DNA of 33,757 nt from IMG/VR virus record IMGVR_UViG_3300025168_000316, positions 1 to 33,757 of that record; one strand, 5' to 3'. The notes below the pieces were generated by a model. That model was not told where the DNA came from, did no database searches, and was given only the letters and a program-made list of their open reading frames with translations. This document shows positions 30,221 to 33,757 of this stretch, piece by piece. The stretch comes from a virus. How positions within the stretch are numbered: position 1 is the stretch's first letter; every line of letters starts with the position of its first letter. A program made the position numbers and the translations under genes.

Positions 30221-30771
30221 ACGATGTCCATAGTCAATTGCTTAAACTTATCACTTTTTGAGGATATAATATCATCATCGTATTCTTCATCTATCTTTCT
30301 GCATAATATCGCCATCTGTTCTGGTAAAACATCAAATTTACCATGCTTCATCATTTGTATAGTAGCATCTAACTGTGTAGACTCTATGTAATCTCCAAAA
30401 GTGTTTCTTTTTAGAAATTCCTTTGGGAAAAAGTACACATCACCATCAAATTCAAATCTATCTATACCTTGAGGTTTATATTCCTCCATCATTTGTCCTA
30501 TAGTTCCAACAGCAGTATTTACACTTTCTAAATCTAATTGATTTAGCATCGCATCGTTTATACCAGTAACATACTTAAATATTTCTCTGTTCATTCGTAA
30601 AACCTTAACCTCATCTAGCTTTGGCTCTACAACTTCTTCTTTTTCTTCTTCTTCAGCAGTTTCAGTATACTTTTTAATAATATTATATAGTCCACACCAA
30701 TACTCAAGTGTAATATCTTTCCACTCAGTTGGTATATCGTATTTTTCTTCTTTGATTTGAATTTCTATCAT
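30082..30771 (-). CDS. Tail assembly chaperone candidate, 229 aa
   Basis: It is an acidic helical protein beginning MIEIQIKEEKYDIPTEWKDI, a common opening of chaperone-like tail proteins, then LRMNREIFKYVTGINDAMLN and QLDLESVNTAVGTIGQMM. After residue 190 the frame diverges. Its gene is followed by a -1 overlapping frame across a T9 run, as expected of lambda gpG/gpGT-type chaperones that bind tape measure protein. It is not directly before the tape measure gene; several tail genes lie between. The first codons overlap the end of the 137-aa gene by 4 bases. Confidence 0.6.
   Translation of the reverse strand: MIEIQIKEEKYDIPTEWKDITLEYWCGLYNIIKKYTETAEEEEKEEVVEPKLDEVKVLRMNREIFKYVTGINDAMLNQLDLESVNTAVGTIGQMMEEYKPQGIDRFEFDGDVYFFPKEFLKRNTFGDYIESTQLDATIQMMKHGKFDVLPEQMAILCRKIDEEYDDDIISSKSDKFKQLTMDIVWEFSFFLTMQSVKLTRTFQMFLGKEGEELEQAKEEFLQLDSIPSS
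30200..30208 (-). promoter_or_regulatory. Slippery T9 run for -1 frameshift
   Basis: Nine T on the minus strand (AGT TTT TTT TTG in the upstream frame). A heptamer T-TTT-TTT is in register for a -1 slip, which would place the ribosome in the frame of 29885-30220. No obvious pseudoknot was traced, and the upstream frame continues open to its own stop, so both products are expected. Confidence 0.6.
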
Positions 30772-31181
30772 GATTCTATGTTTAGTTCTTCTATTATTTC
30801 TATTTTCTCTTTATTGTCAATCAGAATGTCAGTAAGCTCACCAGTTATGTTCTCAGTTTTCTTTGCTAACCTATCAATGCACATTTCTATATCTTTTGCA
30901 TTGTTTTTGTTCTTCAATCCAGTAAAAAACCCTACACTAAGGTAAAAAGCCATGTTTGGTATTAAAAACATAAATTCTTCTACCATATGCTTCTTTTTTG
31001 TCATGGTATCGTAAAAATTATTAGAATACATAAACACACTCTCTAATATCTCTGCATATTCCTGAAATTTCATGTTACCTGCATCTTCAGTAGCAAAATA
31101 AACTAACTTTTTTAAATACAGTACATATTGTTCCACAATAGCTTCATGTTCCTTATTTATGTACTTATTTTCAGACTCCAT
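30768..31181 (-). CDS. Tail-region hypothetical protein, 137 aa
   Basis: It is a helical, acidic-to-neutral protein (EAIVEQYVLYLKKLVYFATE, then KHMVEEFMFLIPNMAFYLSV) with hydrophobic patches that are too short for sure membrane spans. It is the first gene after the terminase in the transcript and starts 90 bases after it, with a promoter-like box in that gap. The 4-base overlap with the chaperone candidate suggests they work together. The function is unknown. Confidence 0.6.
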   Translation of the reverse strand: MESENKYINKEHEAIVEQYVLYLKKLVYFATEDAGNMKFQEYAEILESVFMYSNNFYDTMTKKKHMVEEFMFLIPNMAFYLSVGFFTGLKNKNNAKDIEMCIDRLAKKTENITGELTDILIDNKEKIEIIEELNIES

Positions 31182-31204
31182 ACCTTATTTTATTATAATT
31201 TCTT

Positions 31205-31222
31205 CAAATCTATGCAAAATTA
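31205..31222 (-). promoter_or_regulatory. Possible promoter between terminase and tail genes
   Basis: Two -7-like boxes on the minus strand, TAATTTTG (31222-31215) and TAGATTTG (31212-31205), lie 25-40 bases upstream of the ATG at 31181 in the only gap of this area (31182-31270). No TTTG stands at 19 bases from either. It could raise tail gene expression. Confidence 0.35.
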
Positions 31223-31270
31223 CATACAAGTGCATAAATTGATACACAATTTTTAGAATTTCAGAAAAAT

Positions 31271-32704
31271 TTAACTAAAGTATACTACTTTACCTTTTCC
31301 TGTCCAGATTTCTTTGTTTACAGCCATTACAAGACAGTCTACCATGTCATCGTGTTTAGCAGATGGGAATTTAGTCAATTGATCTAAAAATTCATTGTTC
31401 CATTTACCTTGTAACAGTCCTACTCTACCTGATTCTAGTGTTGCAGAAATATCTGCTACTCTTGCTACCTTATCTTTAGTTGGTGGTTTATCTTCTCTAA
31501 CATTTAAACCAGTTTCTCTAATTAGTGTTTGTACTATAGACTTACCTGATGCTTTTGGTTCTACAAATATTCTGCTCTTGTTTGTATAGCCATTTTTGGT
31601 TACCCATTGTGGTATAAATTTTACTAAGTCAGGAAATTCTTTGTAAACATTAGTACAATCTACTATTTGCCACTTATTATCTTTGTATATGTATGCTAGT
31701 AGTGCTGAAGGGTCGTTTTTTTGATTTGCAGTATATGCAGGGTCTATTACAAAGTTTACTACACCATCTTCTCTATATTTATCTATCTTAAACCACTCTT
31801 GTTTTATCATACCACTATCTAGGGGTGTTGGGGTTTGCATAAGCTGACCTGCATAGCCATAACTACCTAATGCTTTCTTATAGTCATCTAAAACATCTTG
31901 ACCAAACCTTTCATCCCAAAATAAACCATTGTCATCGTAAAAGTTTTCTAGCTTCTTTGGTTTTACATCACCATCTATAGTTGCAGGTATGCATATGTGA
32001 TTATAGTTTAATCTTGTTTCTCTATCAAGCAAAAAACCACTTAAATCATCTTCGTGTACTCTTTGCATAATAATTATTCTTACACCAATTTTAGGACTGT
32101 TTAATCTTGAATAAAATGTTGTTCTATACCACTCATTAGCATTATCTCTCTCTGTTGCTGAGTTTGCCATTTGTGGTGATAGTGGATCATCAACAATAAG
32201 AAAATCTCCTCCTTGTCCTGTTACAGTACCACCAACAGATGTTGCTCTTCGCATACCCATATGGTTATTCTCGTATCTTTCTTTTAGGTTTTGGTCTTTC
32301 TTAATATGAAATATTGTTCCCCACCTTGACTTAAACCACTCACTAAATATTATATCCCTACTCTTAGTAGCAAGTTCTATAGAAAGGTTAGCAGAATATG
32401 ATGAGGTTATAAATCTTAGTTTAGGGTCTTTTATCCATGACCATACTGGAAACATTACAGTAACAATAAGTGATTTAGTAGAACGAAAGGGTACGTTTAT
32501 TATTATGTCTTTAGTTTTGGGTTTCTTAGCAATTATCCTCTCTGCTTCTTCTTGCAGAGCATCGCAGATATATTTATGATGCCAATTACTAGATAATTCT
32601 ATAGCAGGTTCTACAATATGCCATGCTTGTTTAAAAAACTCATAGAAAGACATCTCACATAGAGTTTTGTTAAGTGCATATTTAAGCTCTTGCTTTTTAT
32701 TCAT
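31271..32704 (-). CDS. terL: Terminase large subunit, 477 aa
   Basis: The ATPase has a Walker A-like VPFRSTKS (71-78; K77, S78), Walker B FLIVDD (168-173) and the coupling motif QRVHEDD (214-220). The nuclease domain shows D321 (FVIDPAYT), E382 (VEPKASGKS) and a D452-D453-M-V-D456 cluster (HDDMVDC), the RNase H-like active site. Size is normal. The P-loop lacks the usual glycine before Lys, which is seen in some terminases with a R-x-T-K-S variant. It translocates DNA into the head and cuts it. Start overlaps TerS by 8 bases. Confidence 0.9.
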   Translation of the reverse strand: MNKKQELKYALNKTLCEMSFYEFFKQAWHIVEPAIELSSNWHHKYICDALQEEAERIIAKKPKTKDIIINVPFRSTKSLIVTVMFPVWSWIKDPKLRFITSSYSANLSIELATKSRDIIFSEWFKSRWGTIFHIKKDQNLKERYENNHMGMRRATSVGGTVTGQGGDFLIVDDPLSPQMANSATERDNANEWYRTTFYSRLNSPKIGVRIIIMQRVHEDDLSGFLLDRETRLNYNHICIPATIDGDVKPKKLENFYDDNGLFWDERFGQDVLDDYKKALGSYGYAGQLMQTPTPLDSGMIKQEWFKIDKYREDGVVNFVIDPAYTANQKNDPSALLAYIYKDNKWQIVDCTNVYKEFPDLVKFIPQWVTKNGYTNKSRIFVEPKASGKSIVQTLIRETGLNVREDKPPTKDKVARVADISATLESGRVGLLQGKWNNEFLDQLTKFPSAKHDDMVDCLVMAVNKEIWTGKGKVVYFS

Positions 32705-33113
32705 TTATTTCTTCAAAATCAATATCACTAGCACTATCTTGCTCTATTTCTTTGAGTTGTCTTTTAATATCTTCAAGAGTAGCACCATCTTCTAATTTGA
32801 TTTCAATTTTCTTATCGCCTTCGTGTTTTATTTCTGTAGAAGAAAGTTTAGGTACTGCATAGTTCAGCAGTTTCGCTATAGCATCAATGTAAGCTCTAGG
32901 GTCTTCATCAAACAACAAGTCTAAAGCCATCTTTATCTTTACTGGCTGTCCTTCTAAAGCATATGCTACAGAAGTCCTGCTAATCTTTGCCATCTCTCTA
33001 GCATGAGATTTTTTTGGTAGATTAGCTTTTGGGGTGTTATTATATACTTCATTAATTTTACCTCTTTTTGTTCTGGCAAGACCACCAAGTTCTTTGCTTT
33101 CTTGTTCACTCAT
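32697..33113 (-). CDS. Probable terminase small subunit, 138 aa
   Basis: The gene lies immediately upstream of the large subunit with an 8-base overlap, the usual TerS place. It is a basic N-terminus (GLARTKRGKINEVYNNTPKA), a helical central part (KIKMALDLLFDEDPRAYIDAI) and an acidic C-terminus (EQDSASDIDFEEINE) as in many TerS oligomers. A typical HTH at the N-terminus is weak (SHAREMAKISRTSVAYALEG). It would recognise phage DNA and stimulate TerL. Confidence 0.65.
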   Translation of the reverse strand: MSEQESKELGGLARTKRGKINEVYNNTPKANLPKKSHAREMAKISRTSVAYALEGQPVKIKMALDLLFDEDPRAYIDAIAKLLNYAVPKLSSTEIKHEGDKKIEIKLEDGATLEDIKRQLKEIEQDSASDIDFEEINE

Positions 33114-33142
33114 TAAGCAAATATAATAAAATTAAATAAATG

Positions 33143-33505
33143 TTATTCTTGATCTATTTCTACTTCAGGTTCTATATCAGTACCCTCAGCATTCTTCTCA
33201 TATCCTGCAAAAGAATGTACACAATCTGTTGGAAATATTTCATTAGTTCCAAAGTCAAATTCTTCTGTAGTCATTAAGTCGTAGTATACTCCTTCAAAAT
33301 AAACAGGAGGAGTAATCTCGTGTCCATCTTTATCATACTTTGCAGGTATCTCTACTATCTGTCCTATATAGACTATAGCTTGTGTACCATTAATGTAAAG
33401 GTCTTGAGTAACTCCTTCTTCAGTTACTACTTCATAAGTACCTTTAGATAGTAAGTCAGCATCTCCTGTTGCTTTTGTGTCGTAGTGTAATTTATATATG
33501 TTCAT
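33143..33505 (-). CDS. Hypothetical protein between fiber and terminase, 120 aa
   Basis: It is an acidic beta-rich protein: MNIYKLHYDTKATGDADLLS, TQAIVYIGQIVEIPAKYD, then GHEITPPVYFEGVYYDLM and an acidic end. A small protein with this IVYIG-x-I-V-x-x-P-A-x-Y-D pattern lies next to tail fibers in other environmental phages as far as I remember. It starts 1 base after the fiber stop region (33507) and precedes TerS by 29 bases. The function is unknown; fiber chaperone or accessory is a guess. Confidence 0.65.
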   Translation of the reverse strand: MNIYKLHYDTKATGDADLLSKGTYEVVTEEGVTQDLYINGTQAIVYIGQIVEIPAKYDKDGHEITPPVYFEGVYYDLMTTEEFDFGTNEIFPTDCVHSFAGYEKNAEGTDIEPEVEIDQE

Positions 33506-33506
33506 A

Positions 33507-33757
33507 TTAAGAAGTTAAAGAAGTTAATTGAGCATCTGTTAGTGCTGTCTTGTAGACTTGTAGTTGTTTTATTTTGCCCTCGAAATTATTACCACCATTA
33601 AAATCTAAAGCTAATTGTGAAAGTGAAGATGGAACATTACCACTTGTATCTGTTGCTACCTCAACACCATTTACCCATAAAGCAAAATCATCTTGTTTAA
33701 ACTTTATAGCTATTTTACTATAATTTGTAGCAGTTCCTACGTTGTGATTAGCAAAAA
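33507..33757 (-). CDS. Tail fiber C-terminus (82 codons, cut by window edge)
   Basis: The frame enters from the right edge (two bases of a split codon) and ends with TAA at 33507. It reads FANHNVGTATNYSKIAIKFK, then DDFALWVNGVEVATDTSG and LALDFNGGNNFEGKIKQLQV, ending with YKTALTDAQLTSLTS. This is the second half of a LamG-like domain (the W-V-N-G-V-E-V strand and the LQVYKTALTD strand). The first half is what breaks off at position 1 of the window. With a 5-base overlap of the two A-tracts the join is in frame, giving a protein of about 662 residues. Confidence 0.8.
   Translation of the reverse strand, partial: FANHNVGTATNYSKIAIKFKQDDFALWVNGVEVATDTSGNVPSSLSQLALDFNGGNNFEGKIKQLQVYKTALTDAQLTSLTS

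Noticed and set aside
1-33757. Prophage or integrated element
   Set aside because: No integrase, attachment site, lysogeny regulator or flanking bacterial genes were found, and the two edges join in one gene.

Overview
The window looks like one tailed-phage genome (Caudoviricetes) of siphovirus type, infecting a member of the Bacteroidota and probably a marine flavobacterium. The reasons are an AT-rich composition (roughly 30% G+C by eye), promoters of the Bacteroidota form TTTG-N19-TAnnTTTG, A-rich leaders in place of Shine-Dalgarno sites, and protein families familiar from flavobacterial phages. Every supported gene, about 57 of them, lies on the minus strand, so transcription runs from high to low coordinates. 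No integrase, CI-type lysogeny cassette, host gene or tRNA was seen, which fits a virulent phage or at least gives no sign of a prophage. A single LamG-containing fiber gene is cut by the two window edges: the N-terminal 581 codons are at 1-1743 and the C-terminal 82 codons at 33507-33757. The window is therefore probably a complete, circularly permuted genome cut inside this gene.

Layout in the direction of transcription, starting at the left-hand non-coding gap. The control gap (2195-2977) holds repeats, a possible promoter and a terminator. Next come two small proteins and the multi-module fiber (2194 to 1, continuing at 33757-33507), then a small protein (33143-33505) and the small and large terminase subunits (33113-31271). 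A probable tail chaperone pair with a -1 slippery run of nine T (30771-29885) is followed by three large tail proteins (29875-24217), a gp10-like tail completion protein and the tape measure protein (23530-20870). Small Zn-binding and HTH proteins lead into the head module: ClpP-type protease with coiled-coil tail, major capsid, a structural protein, portal and a connector candidate. Decoration-type proteins, an M15 peptidase endolysin and two holin candidates follow, ending at a terminator near 12300.

The early/replication region (12232-2978) runs the same way. It holds a calcineurin-type phosphoesterase, a probable single-strand annealing protein with a consensus promoter, an XRE-like HTH, a protein resembling DnaA domain IV, a minimal SSB-like protein ending in DDLPF, an HNH protein, a helix-turn-helix replication initiator, a DUF3310-like protein, a resolvase-type HTH, a VRR-NUC nuclease, then Zn-ribbon, SH3/WYL_2-like, GP88-like and many very small proteins. 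There is no phage DNA polymerase, primase or helicase, so replication must lean on the host. The DnaA-like protein, the initiator, SSB and annealing protein would act as recruiters.

The least explained parts are the short-repeat arrays in the early gaps, spaced about 10-11 bp (2841-2900, 4661-4720, 5111-5166, 6778-6810), the cluster of 28-57 residue membrane peptides, the head module placed after the tail module, and the slippery-run overlap in the chaperone pair.
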